64,000 nucleotides of DNA from Anagrus nilaparvatae (lineage: Eukaryota > Arthropoda > Insecta > Hymenoptera > Mymaridae), in assembly GCA_022575985.1 (NCBI GenBank), contig JAKSXM010000077.1, positions 372,001 through 436,000 on the forward strand. Reading direction: 5' to 3'. Shown here one piece after another: positions 22,465-35,754 of the stretch. The stretch's first letter is position 1. Every line of letters begins with the position of its first letter. Made by a program: the position numbers and the translations under genes. The notes under the pieces are model-generated. The model was not told the origin of the DNA, did no database searches, and worked only from the letters and a program-made list of their open reading frames with translations.

Positions 22465-24741
22465 CTGAAAACGTTTCGATCTGTTATTTTTTTTTTTATA
22501 GATACACTTATATATTTTCCTTTAATATATACATTTATTTATATTTATATAAGGTATTTTATTATTTTTATGTTACTTTGATACCGCGGGTCTTTGCTTG
22601 AGCCCGGGGGGCTGATTCTCTATTTGTATCAAGTCGATATAATAGCGTATCGTAAAATAATTCTACGATGCGCATGCGCCAGCCTAATGTTTTTAGAAAA
22701 GAGAGTACACTTTTTGATAAATTTAGTTTATATCATTGTGAAATCATTTGAAATAGGAATAAGTTTTGGATACAGCTCGAATTTTCGTCGTATCACTTAA
22801 AAAGTTAGTAGTCAATTTTTATCCCATACTAAGTTTTTAAGTGATACAATTTTTAAAAATTATCGCTATGGGATTCGAAGCAAAGAAAATAAAATTAAAA
22901 AACATATGATAAATATTTATTGTATGACATTAATAAGATTCTGTTTTAAAGTATTATTAAATTATAAAAATTTTTAAATTTCTTTAAAATTTTCACTCTT
23001 TAAGTAACCTTAAAGATTCCAAATGGAAACCAATGATTATAAAATTACAATAAATTATGTAATTTTTAGTATATGATATCTGTTTTAGAAAAAAAATAAT
23101 TCCATAATTTAAATTGGCAAGTATCCGGATTTTTTTGTAAACAATTGTTAATTAAAAAGAAATAGGTATAAGTTTTTTTTTGAAATAGCCATAAATTTTA
23201 TCCAGTAATTTTATTATCATTTAAAAATAAAATGTATTGGTATTAGGTAATAAATACTCTTTTCATAATAACAAAAAATAAATTAATACATTTGTTTGTT
23301 TAATAAAAATTTTTTTGCCCCCTGAAGTTATGCACACCTATAATATTGTTATTTATTTTTTTTCAAGTATGCTCAGCTTTAGATACTAATAAAAAACTTA
23401 TTTTATCCAAATAAAAATGATTTTATGTTTAGAGTAATTACCAACAGATATGTTCATTTTTATAATCTATCTTGCGATTTTCATTGCGAATAATTAAATA
23501 ATAGAATTTGTATGAAAAAAAATTTTTTGCTAGCATGATCTTAAATAATGGGCCTTATGGGATCTAGAAACACAGGGCTTTATGTTTTTTAATTTTCATC
23601 ATTATCGTGGAGCCGTATTTTGGAAATTACTAATAAAGCAAAAAAGGAAAATTATACGAAACACTACATGGAACTATTCTATTTTAATATTTTCTGCAAA
23701 TGTAGCAAGTTTATTTGCTAATTACTTATTTTATTCAGTAATTTATACAGATATAAATATATTTATTTGAAAGCGTTGAACAACAAAACTTTTTCATAAA
23801 TTATTTAAAAAAATTATAATAATTTAAATTTTTAATTTTTATTTACATATTTGAAAATGATTTATTTACAATAGCAGCTAATATTTATAGGGAAAACCCT
23901 TTTTAAGAATTTCCTAAATACAGTTATTTATCGCAGTGTATAAAAATTAAACGTAGAGCTTAGTTTTCTAATTAATTCCCTACGGGTTGTAATATTTATA
24001 AATTTTTTTTTTTTTTTATTAAAAAAATAAAAGAAACTGATAACATCAAAAAATATTTTGCAAACCGATTGGTGTCTGATTTATTTATTTTTTTTCCAGT
24101 AGTAGCCAGGAACTTTTTTTTCCGGTCTTAGTTGATCAGTAGACTTAATTGGCCACAAAAAAGTTCTTAACCTAAACCATCATGACTACTACAAATTTTA
24201 CATCCACAAAGACTATAAAAAAAACATTTGTAAATCTATTGAAAAAACATCATTTATTTACTCTTATATAAAAGGATTAGATACAATAAAATTATATAAA
24301 TTATTTCTTATTCTTGAAAACTAATTAAAACTCTTGATTCCATTTTTTCTATAGCACTTAAAGCTACACAAATCTTAATAAACAAGCTCTTTTTGCTTGT
24401 TGGAGTATAAAAATAAAAAAATTTCTATGTTAAGAAAATATAAAAATTGTTTATTTTAAATTTTGTAACAAAAGCAAACGTGAAAAATTTTTAAGCAACT
24501 TTTTGAAAATTATTAGGTTGTTTTGAAGAAGAATATTGCAAGCAGACATTTTATTTATACACTATTCATAGCGTAATTATTATAGTTAAATAAAAAAAAA
24601 AGAAGAAAAACTTGTTACTTAAAAAAAAGAATTAGAGTATTAAAAAAGCAAGTAAAAATACATATAAAAATATTTTTAAAAAAAAGTAATTAAAATTAAC
24701 GATTACATATGCATAAGCAAGTAAAAAATACATCTATACGA
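22465..24741. other. AT-rich intergenic DNA
   Basis: No gene, RNA or tandem repeat recognised. A short GC-rich island with 'gagcccggggggctga' lies near 22,598. The 62-68 codon frames at 22,594 and 23,582 lack any coding signature. Confidence 0.5.
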
Positions 24742-27507
24742 CTATGTTGTTTCTTCATCATTTTCACTTTCTGAATCAAGGTCCTAAAATTTTAATAAAA
24801 AATTGCATTATATTAACATTCTTAAAGAAGTTTTCATGCAACAAATAATAATAATTTTCTTACCCTTTTAAGCAAATGGTTAACAAGTGCTAAATCTGCT
24901 TCTTTATTTTCACCAACTTCTTGGCTGTTTAAACTTATAATTGGAGCTGGAACAGCTGCGTTGGAAGTAACTGATGTTGTTGGTTGTTGGTTTTGGGGAG
25001 TCGATGAATATATTGTAGATACAGAGGTTGATGGAATTCCATCATTCCTTCTCATTATATCCAAAAGTTCATGAAACAGTATTTGCGTATCTACCATTGA
25101 GTTTGTGACTGAAGTAAAACCATCAGTAATACTCGAGCTAAGACTTTCAAGCAAGGAAATAACTTGGGTTGTAACGAAAGACAACATATCATCCTGATGT
25201 TTTGTTATGTCCATTACCTTTTCAACTATTGTAAAAATAAAAATCTTTTATTTTCTTTAAAATTTTTAAATAAGTAATTTTTTCCATAAATACCTTGACT
25301 TTTTCTTTCCTCATTTTTTAAAACATTCAAGCTGAATCTTTTTTTAGGGGGTTGATAATCTTCATCATGTGTCAAATCTACAAATTCTTTTTTTAAATTT
25401 AGTTTTATATTATTTGTATTCATTTCTGTTAAGGATCCATCCTGCTGAACTAAATAATCTTTTTTTGAAGACGAAGTAGCTGAGCTACTACAAGCATCTG
25501 ACATCATTGTATCATCATATTTTCTTACTAAATTATTAGAGATTTTATGATTCAACAATGATTGATGGAAATTTGATACACTTGAATTTCCCATATTTGT
25601 AATATTAGTATTTGTCGGTGTTGGAGAGCTACTAAATTTCATATAATTAGAGAGCTTCGTGAGAAGAGTTTGTTGAACAGGATTACATTGAGAAGATAAA
25701 CAATTATTTGAATTAAGGTATGATAGTTGCATGTTGTTTATTTCATTGTCACTTTTTTGGAGACTTAATTCACTGGGTTGTTGAATCTCATTTGCAAGTG
25801 GTTGAAAAGCAACTCTGTTGCATAAATATGGTCTACTTTGATCATTGTTTATGGTAGAGCCTTGTAGATTAAGTTGTGATAAAAACTGATCTTCAGCGTT
25901 TTGAAGAGAACTTGTGTTGTAATTACTAGGACGATAAGCAGATCTTGGAGATTGTATATTGCTGTCTATATTTTTATAAGATTCAATACGCATTGCCTGT
26001 TGATTTAATGAGATTCGAAGGGAATCATCATTACTGCTGAGACCTTGAGAAGCTCCAGCAATATTTGGATTATTATCAATGTTTTGAGAAAGTTTATTTT
26101 GATCTGCAGCTTGATCTACTGAAGGTATTCGAGGAAAACCTGCTTCATTGCTAATGGTAGGATGAGAAGGTCCAGCAGTAGCAAGATCATTATTTATAGT
26201 ATTATTACCTTTTCCAATGATATTCAATATTCTGATTGTTGAATTAGTCAATGGAGCTAGTAATGTATCATTCAAGAACAAATCTAGAGTAAACTCTGCG
26301 TTTTTTCTTTGATCGTTCCAAGTCTGTAAAATATAGGAATACATTTATTAAATTAAATAAAACATTTATAGTAATATTAAAAATAAATTACTCGTCTCCA
26401 AGCGACAAATCCTCTTGCTGCCTTATTTGGCTCCATTGCATCAATGTTTGTAGCTACCGATTTCCATAGCCCTTCACAGATTTCAGTATCTTCAATCTTG
26501 TTGTTAGCTAAACCCTGGTTACACTCCATCAAATGAAATAACTGTTTCATCTGCTCGTCAGTTGGCTTTCTCCTTTTAATTGTAGACTTACTCTTGCCTC
26601 TAGTAAAATAAAAGTATTTTTTAAAGAAATATTGAAATTTTCGTCTGCTTTGGCAGTGAAAAAATACTGTAAGAATATTTTTTTCTTGCATATATTCAAT
26701 ATAAAATTATAATAATACAAATATTTAATATAAATTATTAAAATTAGTATCTAATTAACCTCACTGTTACTACGTACTATAGTATGTATCTTCTTTACTA
26801 TAGTATGTATCTTCTTATGAGTGACCAAGCCTGCTCAAACGATATACAAGAAAGAGAGAGGTGGAAAAAATAGGATATTCATATATATCGCGTTTCGCGT
26901 TTAAAGAAATATATCTAACGTTTTAAAACTATGTTGGCTAACATGCTAGGACAAATTCTGGGAAATCAAATTTATTTCATGTGAATAAAAATGTAATTTT
27001 ATTTATTGTATGCAAAAATATTTTTTATGTTTGAAAATTTTTGATTGCTTATTTTGTCATTTTTTTTTTGTTTTAATATACACCTTACGTTTGAATATTC
27101 GTTGCAATTATCAACATAATTTTTCTCTATCAATTACTAACTTTAATAACTGTATTAAATGACGAAGTTTAATTATAATCAATTAATTAAAAAATAAAAT
27201 TTTGATAAAAAATTTTCAAGAATTATCTGACGCCCCATAAACCCTATAAACTCAAATAAAAAGAATATATCACGAAAAATTGATAATTAATTAGCAGATA
27301 TTTTATATCCTAAAATTTTAATAAATTATTTACTATTGCAAATGCAGGAAAGAAGCAAAGTATAATTAAATATAATAATAAAAAAGTAAATATATTATCA
27401 AAAAACGAATTTAAATAAATTAATACATTCAAAAAATTCACAAACCTAAAGTGTATTTACATTATTTATTTAATTAAAATTATTTTAAATTTGATCACTC
27501 ACGCCAT
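24742..27507 (-). CDS. Myb/SANT-like DNA-binding protein, five exons, 548 aa
   Basis: The exons 27503-27507 (ATGGC), 26392-26599, 25294-26323, 24864-25225 and 24742-24783 join in phase through consensus GT-AG introns to an uninterrupted 548-aa protein. The N-terminal basic stretch is followed (residues ~12-80) by a Myb/SANT-like helix domain of the type found in PIF/Harbinger accessory proteins and zeste-like factors: 'KPTDEQMKQLFHLMECNQG', 'LWKSVATNIDAMEPNKA', 'FVAWRRTWNDQRKNAE'. The long middle is Asn/Ser/Gln-rich and disordered, with a 'PPKKRF' nuclear-localisation-like site. The C-terminus ends in an acidic DLDSESENDEETT tail. It is probably a nuclear DNA-binding protein. It may be the partner of the nearby transposase or a domesticated relative; the second Myb gene at 27,858 lies closer to the transposase. 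Start chosen because the 5-base first exon reconstitutes MAGKSK in phase. Confidence 0.75.
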
Positions 27508-27857
27508 TTTTTTGATTTTTTTGTCCGTCTTCAACAATGACTTGAAAGTAAAAGAACGGTGACAGCAGTGCGACCCAGCACACTGCACAAGAGAGTAAAA
27601 TATGGGTGTAGGGAGGGGATTAATCTTACAAACTTACCCAATGATGGTTTACATTAGATAGAAGTTTTAAGCGCTTTTTTTTTAAAATTTATAAATTTTA
27701 TAAATAAATACAATTTTTTATATTAAGATGAAATGCTAATTTTAATTAACTATATTATACATTAATTAATGCATGTAATAAGTAGAACAATTAAATATTA
27801 TTTGAGCATTGATAGATCTTATATATATGTGTATATATTAGCAAGTTTATTCAGTTA
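27508..27857. other. Spacer between the two Myb-like genes
   Basis: Holds the promoter/5' UTR of the gene starting at 27,507 (a GC-richer stretch near 27,555-27,620). No further exon for the 27,858 gene is recognisable here, so that gene may be 3' truncated. Confidence 0.45.
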
Positions 27858-28415
27858 TTACCTTCGGGAAAATTTGTCTTCCTTAACAACATGATCAAAT
27901 CCAGCTTCTCTAATTACTGGTAAACCACAACCCGATTTTCCTGAAATTCTTGTGATTCTCCAATCAATATCACTAAGCTGGATATCTGGTATAACATTCC
28001 CAGTTTTGTTGAGCTGGTGAATGTAACCAGCTTTGTTTTTTTTTGCTTTAAGTCTCAATCGATCCTAACTCTAAAATTGAAGAATTTAAAACGTATAATT
28101 TGCTTCGAGAAAAAAAAAATAAAACAATAAAAGAAGAAAAGAAGAAAAGAATTAAAATTACAATATAATAAGAAAGGTTCAGGAAAAAAATATAATAAAT
28201 ATGTGTGTACTTACAGCAAACCACTGCTGAACATTTTTTATAGCTGGTCCGATAAAGTTTAATTCAATTGCTAGAATTAACCACATAATGTTATAGTTAT
28301 CTTTTCCTTTAGGACCTAAGCTCATAATTTGACCGCGACAGAATAACGGATGGCTTTCCATATATGAAACTAAGTGTTCGATTTGCGCTGCTGAACTTCT
28401 TAGATTTTCTTCCAT
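27858..28415 (-). CDS. Harbinger-type Myb/SANT accessory protein (possibly truncated)
   Basis: Exon 28215-28415 starts MEENLRSSAAQIEHLVSYME and ends with WFA at a GCT|gtaagt donor. Exon 27858(27862)-28064 follows in phase ('DRLRLKAKKNKAGYIHQ'). The helices and the 'QQWFADRLRLKAK' motif match the Myb-like protein encoded beside PIF/Harbinger transposases, needed for nuclear import and end recognition in studied members. The following 'GLPVIREAGF' fits the usual post-Myb segment. The frame then ends at TAA (27,858-27,860), but AAG|gtaata at 27,861 is an equally plausible donor, so the C-terminus is uncertain: 135 aa as read, shorter than usual. It lies divergently 667 bp from the transposase, the classic Harbinger layout. 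Confidence 0.65.
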
Positions 28416-29082
28416 AATTTATTATTTATAAGAATATTAAATACAAATTTTCGTATCCAGCGCAGAATAGTAAATATATTTTTTAAAATAATTTTTAAAA
28501 ACCGACTTTTCTCCAAATTATTGCTCAATGAATCCTTTTTGTATAACAAAAAACGTCAAATTTAACTGCCACAACGGGTTAGTGCGAGAAAAAACCAAGG
28601 GAATAAAAAAAGCACAAAGAGCAAAAGTCAAAACTGAGAAAAATGTTTGAGTTTTTGCTTGGTTTGCACAGTGCATCTTTCGCAGTGCTTTATAGTCGAG
28701 AGAGTTGAAATCTTAGTAAGAAAGTTTCTAGATTGTGTTACTAGAAAATTTATAGTAACACAATGTAAATTTCATACTAGAATATGTTATCTCTGCTGCT
28801 TTATTTTATGCTCCGCAGGCCGCATTTTAATTTAGAGGTTATGTTTTAAAAAATAGTAAATAAACATTCGTTCTTAATAATATATATTTGCTTATTATAC
28901 ATTTTCGTGTTTATTTTTGTGTTCTAATTGAGAAGTTTAACATTATTAAAGGGTACGTAATAAAAATGAAATGTTTTTTTTATTATTCTTTTTTCATGAA
29001 TATCATGCATACTTAATTATGATTGATCAATGAGCTATGTGTATATAATTTTTATAACAATTTTTTGACAGGTTAAACAAAA
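28416..29082. promoter_or_regulatory. Divergent intergenic region between Harbinger Myb and transposase genes
   Basis: 667 bp separating two head-to-head genes, presumably carrying both promoters. A splice-acceptor-like 'tttttttgacag' at 29,060-29,071 just before the transposase ATG suggests an upstream untranslated exon. The 62-codon plus-strand frame at 28,647 is not supported. Confidence 0.45.
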
Positions 29083-32000
29083 ATGGCTAGGCGCATTTTA
29101 GAAATCTTAGCTTTCATTGATGAAGAAGAAGAAGAAAGACGACACATTATCCGGCAAATGCGAGTTGACAGGCAAATTTTACGAGATTTTAGGAACCCAT
29201 TTTTACTTGATCCTGAATATTTTAGAAGGACTTACAGGTAACTATATACATTTTTATAAACATATTTTTTTCTCATTTTCAGTATTGGAAAATTCTTCTT
29301 GAATTAAACTCAAAAAAGCATAGATATTTATTAAATGAAACTAATCAATAATATATAGGTTTAAACATAAAATATATACGTTATAGGATTCCTCCACAAC
29401 TAGCTGTGAATCTGGTGGAATTACTCTTTGATAGCTTGCAAGGTTTACGAGAAACAATGATTCCAGTTCACTTACAAGTTTTAATTACTATAAGGTTTTT
29501 GGCTGCTGGTTGTTATCAATGGGATCTTGCCCATTTCATGGAACACCCTGTGAGTCAGACTACAGTGAGTCGATGCATTTCTAATGTCTTAAGAGCGATA
29601 AGAAATTTCAGAGACTCTTTCATAAGATTTCCCACAACACGTGATGAACGACAAGAGTTAAGCTTAAGGTATTTTATTTTATTCAGATACATATTTGTAT
29701 TAATTTTTCTCCTAATTCGAAAGATTCACAATTGTAATTGATATATATATATACTAGCTGCCTCCGGCTCGCTTCGCTCACCTCGGCAACCGCCAAGGGG
29801 GCTGCGCCCCCCTGGACCCCTGCAACTTGATTTTTCCAAAGATATGTTGTTTTAGGTTACTCAATATTTTGTATAACAACCTTTTTTTACCCGAATTATT
29901 ATCTAAAATTTACTGAATCATAAAAATTACGGACGTTGGAACTCAGGCGGATAATTAGTGATCAGCGATACAAAGCTTGATTACCCTTCCCTAGGATCCG
30001 CAAGTGGCAGTTGCTTCCCTCAACTACCAATTCTAGGATTCACCCTGATAATACCTGTACAAGTTTCTTTTAGTTACTCTATTGAGCTACTAAATTAGTA
30101 ACCGGTAAGAATTACGAATATATATAATATTAGTCCTAAACTTTTATAATTTTTGAAAAATGAATGTAACTTTTGACAGATCGAGCCGATTAACTTGAAA
30201 ATTTAAGTGGATACGTAAAAAATATGCCCAAATCGAATAAAATTCTTTTCTATAGTAAAATTTTTCCTCGGTTTTCCGTTTTTTTGGTTTTTTTTAAAAA
30301 TTTGATAAAAATTTTTTTCTTGGAAATTCAGTTTTTTCAACATAAAAATTTTTTGTCTTTATCAATCGAAATAAAACCTAGCCTATGTTTTGACCCGTAA
30401 TTTTTGCCGTCTTTTGCCGTAAACCCCATGTCTGTAGCTTTTATCGTGTTCTCGTTTATCGCGTTCGGACACACACACACACACACATAATTAAAGATTT
30501 ATATATATATAGGATAGGATAGGATAGGATAGGATAGGATTAGTCCTAAACTTTTATAATTTTTGAAAAATGAATGTAACTTTTGACAGATCGAGCCGAT
30601 TAACTTGAAAATTTAAGTGGATACGTAAAAAATATGCCCAAATCGAATAAAATTCTTTTCTATAGTAAAATTTTTCCTCGGTTTTCCGTTTTTTTGGTTT
30701 TTTTTAAAAATTTGATAAAAATTTTTTTCTTGGAAATTCAGTTTTTTCAACATAAAAATTTTTTGTCTTTATCAATCGAAATAAAACCTAGCCTATGTTT
30801 TGACCCGTAATTTTTGCCGTCTTTTGCCGTAAACCCCATGTCTGTAGCTTTTATCGTGTTCTCGTTTATCGCGTTCGGACACACACACACACACACATAA
30901 TTAAAGATTTATATATATATAGGATAGGATAGGATAGGATAGGATTAGTCCTAAACTTTTATAATTTTTGAAAAATGAATGTAACTTTTGACAGATCGAG
31001 CCGATTAACTTGAAAATTTAAGTGGATACGTAAAAAATATGCCCAAATCGAATAAAATTCTTTTCTATAGTAAAATTTTTCCTCGGTTTTCCGTTTTTTT
31101 GGTTTTTTTTAAAAATTTGATAAAAATTTTTTTCTTGGAAATTCAGTTTTTTCAACATAAAAATTTTTTGTCTTTATCAATCGAAATAAAACCTAGCCTA
31201 TGTTTTGACCCGTAATTTTTGCCGTCTTTTGCCGTAAACCCCATGTCTGTAGCTTTTATCGTGTTCTCGTTTATCGCGTTCGGACACACACACACACACA
31301 CATAATTAAAGATTTATATATATATAGGATAGGATTAGTCCTAAACTTTTATAATTTTTGAAAAATGAATGTAACTTTTGACAGATCGAGCCGATTAACT
31401 TGAAAATTTAAGTGGATACGTAAAAAATATGCCCAAATCGAATAAAATTCTTTTCTATAGTAAAATTTTTCCTCGGTTTTCCGTTTTTTTTGGTTTTTTT
31501 TAAAAATTTGATAAAAATTTTTTTCTTGGAAATTCAGTTTTTTCAACATAAAAATTTTTTGTCTTTATCAATCGAAATAAAACCTAGCCTATGTTTTGAC
31601 CCGTAATTTTTGCCGTCTTTTGCCGTAAACCCCATGTCTGTAGCTTTTATCGTGTTCTCGTTTATCGCGTTCGGACACACACACACACACATAATTAAAG
31701 ATTTATATATATATAGGATATATATATTATAATTATTAATGCATATAAATCCTTCAAAAAACAAGAATGCTCTTAATTTGTAAAAATATATAAAATGTTT
31801 TAAAACAGTCGGTATATTGTATTTCAATAAAATTAACATACACTTGTCAATAATTTATTACGATATTATAATTTTCAGATTCCACAGAACCATTAGAATA
31901 CCAGGAATTATTGGATTAATAGATTGCTTTGTGGTTAAACATAAAAGACCAACCGAAAACGAAGAAAATTATTTTCATCACTTACACAAGCATTCAATGA

Positions 32001-32775
32001 ACGTACAAGTAGTAAGTATTACATTTGTTACACATAGTTAAATTTACTTTTCAATGCATTTTATAATAGAAATATTAATATTGTTTAGATTTGTGATGAT
32101 CAATTTATCATAAGAAATCTAAGAATTTGTCCTGGTAGTAATACAGATAAATTTATCTGGAATTATAGTAGGGCCAGAGACTATATGAAATACATAAGAC
32201 AGGATAATGATATTCTCCATGAAGAAGGGAAATACTATTTAATCGGTTAGAAAATTTTATTTAAATTAATATTTACATTATTTATTCTTTTTTTAAGATA
32301 CAAAAATTTTAGGCGATAGTGGTTACAATCCTGAAGCTTCATTATTGACACCTATTATTCAGCCACCTATTAATTCACCAGAGTACGTTTACACAAGGGA
32401 AATTGTAAGGACTCGATGCCTTGTTGAAAGGTTATTTGGAATACTCTCTAATGTTTGCCGTTGCATTTCAAGACAGCGAACTTTATTGTATTCACCAACA
32501 AAAGTGGCTTACATAATAGAAGCAGCATGCATATTTCATAACTTCAGAAAAATGAATGGGTAAAAATTTAATATTCTTTAAATAAAAGAAATAAATATTT
32601 TAATACGCACTTAAATATTTACATGAATAGAATACAAGACGAAGAAGATTTTGTAAACAATTTCTTCGAGAATAATAATCAAGAATTTAATGATCGAAGA
32701 GCTCAAGCAGAAGGAGTTGCAGAGAGAGAATTAATTTTAAATGCATATTATCGAAGAGGTCAAAGAAATATCTAA
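29083..32775 (+). CDS. PIF/Harbinger DDE transposase (HARBI1-like), six exons, intact
   Basis: Exons 29083-29237, 29387-29668, 31879-32011, 32089-32245, 32313-32559 and 32631-32775 join through GT-AG introns into an uninterrupted 372-aa protein. Its helical N-terminus ('RNPFLLDPEYFRRTYR', 'LQVLITIRFLAAGCYQWDL', 'VSQTTVSRCISNVLRAI') matches the Harbinger HTH region. The DDE catalytic core has the first Asp in 'GLIDCFVVK', the second in 'CPGSNTDKFIW', and Glu in 'RCLVERLFGIL'; 'LIGDSGY' is also conserved. Family members cut and paste with 3-bp target duplications or are domesticated (HARBI1). Intron 2 (2.2 kb) is swollen by an A+B repeat array but splice sites survive. Full intactness suggests recent activity or selection. 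I could not locate terminal inverted repeats. Confidence 0.85.
29754..31720 (+). repeat. Second A+B array (A x1, B x4) inside transposase intron 2
   Basis: An A unit at 29754-30129 followed by B units starting at 30130, 30540, 30945 and 31335. The four B copies are nearly identical to each other and share differences from the 1.5-5.5 kb array, so they were amplified locally. Flanks are TATATATA on both sides, and the order and orientation (A then B) match the first array. The 66-98 codon minus-strand frames here are repeat translation. Confidence 0.85.
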
Positions 32776-34107
32776 GAAAGGAGCTAATAAGATTTAAATA
32801 AAAAATAATGTTAAAAAATAATTTAGCATAATAACAGTTTTATTTTATTTAGTAGATTTAAGTAAAATTTTTTCACATTTTATTGTTTAAATAATTTAAA
32901 ATTAAGTATACTCGTTGCCTGAGACATGTGCTTCTTAATATTTGTTAAACTTACATCTGATGCTCAGCCGATAAACAAAATCTATTAACGAGTGTATTAA
33001 TAAATTGTGACAAAATTGTTGGTAATTTTCTATAAATATAACTTTTAATATTAATACCTTTTACTTTAAGTATTGCTACAAAAATATCCATTTTTAAGAT
33101 TAAAATTTATTTACTTAAAATTATAATATTTAAATAATCTGGTCATATAATTATTTAACTGCTAGATGCTAGCTATAAAAAGCAAGAGAAAAATAATTGT
33201 AGCTTATACTTTACTATCATTTTATAATTATTCTTTTTTCATTGTTTTAATTAACTTCGTTTTCAATAATATTTAAAAAAAATCTTAAGGAGATTATTTA
33301 ATTATTTTTTTGTTTTTACTTATTACTAAATAATTATCAAATTTAAATGTTTTGAAAACATCAATGTCAAACATTTAGTTTTTCTTTCTCTTTTGTATTT
33401 AAAAAAAAAATAGTATAAAGTTGATTATTTAATTAAAATTTAGTTGTAAAAAAAAGTTTGTATATTTCTCATAGTATAGAAAATGAAACAAATCTTTCAG
33501 TAAAAAAGTGTAGGTATATAATATAAACCTGCACAAATGATTGTTCATTATTTTAACATAATTATGAGAATATAATTGTAATTATCAAATTAATTATCAA
33601 TAATAGGATAAAATCTACAATAATTAATATTCTGTATGTTATTATTATACTCGTTACTATTATAATTGTATATTAACTTAATTTTGATAAAGATTCATAT
33701 AATTGATTAGTAAAATAATTTAAAAATTTACTCTTTAGTAAGCAAAAATATATGTAAATTTTTTACTAAATAACTGGGTATCTATTAATAAATAATTTCA
33801 GCTTTTAAATAATCGCTTTTATAAAGTACAAACAAAATATTTTTTTAATTTAAATATTTGAAAAATATGAACGATAAATATAAATAATAAAAATTTAATA
33901 ATAAAATATTTTTTATTATTTTTATACAAATTAATAATAAAGCTATATTTAATTATAAAATTTTTTACATTCATTTCCTTTTAAAAGTTTTTAGGAATAT
34001 AAATTTTATTAGGTAATTTTTCTAGTTAATGATTATAAATAAAATTTACAAATAATAAATTATCATTTCTGAAACTCTTTAATGAGCACAGTTTTTTTAT
34101 ATAATTT
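32776..34107. other. AT-rich spacer downstream of Harbinger transposase
   Basis: Extremely AT-rich, with no gene or organised repeat recognised. One boundary of the Harbinger element should lie here, but I see no convincing terminal repeat. Confidence 0.45.
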
Positions 34108-35706
34108 TTTTAATAACTGAAAACTAATTTTAAATAGATGTAAGACTTTAATAAATTAAAGTATAATTACGTCTAAGTTAAGTATGGGTTTTTTGGCATT
34201 TACATGCGATCTGAGCTCAGAGACACTAAAAAAGGATAGAACAATAAAACTTTTAAGATTATTGCCTATACACTTTCGGGCCGTAAAGGTTGTGAGATCA
34301 ATTTTTTTGGCCCTAAGTTAAGTAACATTCTAGTTAACCTAAAATTTTGATATAAATAAAATATATTGGCCCTCAGTTAATTAAGAATTATAGTTAACCT
34401 GAAATTTTGATATAAATAGATTCCTAATAATGAATCTACTTTTATTTTATAATTAAACTTTCGGCCCATTAATGTTGTCTGATGACATTTTATGGCCTAA
34501 ACTAAATAAAAATTAAATTTAAGTAAAAGTTTATTTCAAAATATTGATACTGATTAAATTAATAATTTTTTTTAAACTTTAATAAATTAAAGTATAATTA
34601 AAACTAAGTTAAGTCCTGTTGTTTCCTAATCCCAAGTTATATTAAATAAAGAAACAAAAAAATTTTCTCGAAAGTGAAATGTCTTTTTGATATTATATAT
34701 ATAAGATATTATTTAAAATAAAATAAAATTAATAAATAAACAAAAAAATTTTCTCGAAAGTTAAATGACTTTTCGATACTATATATATAAGATATATTTT
34801 GTATAATTCATCTTATATTTACTACAAATTTATTATTACTTTATTGATGCAGATTTTATTATAAATTAATCATTTTTATTACATAATGGACAATCTTCTT
34901 TTAAACTTATAACTGAAAACTAATTTTAAATAGATGTAAGACTTTAATAAATTAAAGTATAATTACGTCTAAGTTAAGTATGGGTTTTTTGGCATTTACA
35001 TGCGATCTGAGCCCAGAGACACTAAAAAAGGATAGAACAATAAAACTTTTAAGATTATTGCCTATACACTTTCGGGCCGTTAAGGTTGTGAGATCAATCT
35101 TTTTGGCCCTAAGTTAAAAAAGCATTCTAGTTAACCTAAAATTTTAATATAAATAAATATATATAAGATAAGACTTTAATAAATTAAAATATAATTTCGT
35201 CTAAGTTAAGTAGGTTTTTTTTGGTCAGTGTCATTTACATGCGATCTGGGCCCAGAGACACTAAAAGAGGATTGAACAATAAAACTTTTGAGATTTTTGC
35301 ATACACTTTCGGGCCGTAAAGGTTGTGAGATCAATTTTTTTGGCCCTAAGTTAAGTAAGCATTCTAGTTAACCTAAAATTTTGATGTAAATAATTTACAA
35401 ATTATAAATTATCATTTCTGAAACACTTTTATGAGTACAGTTTTTTTATATAATTATTTTAATAACTGAAAACTTATTTTAAATGGATGAAAGACTTTAA
35501 TAAATTAAAGTATAATTACGTCGAAGTTAAGTATGGATTTTTTGGCATTTACATGCGATCTGGGCCTAGAGACACTAAAAGAGGATAGAACAATAAAACT
35601 TTTGAGATTATTGCCTACACTTTTGGGCCATAAAGGTTGTGAGATCAATTTTTTTGGCCCTAAGTTAAGTAAGCATTCTAGTTAACCTAAAATTTTGATA
35701 TAAATA
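34108..35706 (+). repeat. Tandem/dispersed ~250-bp repeat field near the Helitron's 3' side
   Basis: Four good copies (about 34109-34364, 34907-35158, 35168-35393 and 35459-35706) and one decayed copy (about 34365-34640) of a unit containing 'tttacatgcgatctg', 'cactttcgggccgtaaagg' and 'ggccctaagttaagtaagc'. Between copies, 'attttctcgaaagt' blocks recur at ~34,660 and ~34,750. The unit contains no gene. Confidence 0.75.
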
Positions 35707-35724
35707 ATTAATTTCTTTTAATGG

Positions 35725-35754
35725 AACCCCTGGGACCTGTTCGTCACCCAGGGT
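35725..35754. other. Hairpin with CCCTGGG/CCCAGGG stem
   Basis: A GC-rich inverted repeat (cccctggg ... cccagggt, 13-nt loop) in an otherwise AT-rich stretch about 340 bp beyond the Helitron coding end. Helitrons carry a 3' subterminal hairpin, but I see no CTRR end at the right distance, so the link is speculative. Confidence 0.35.
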
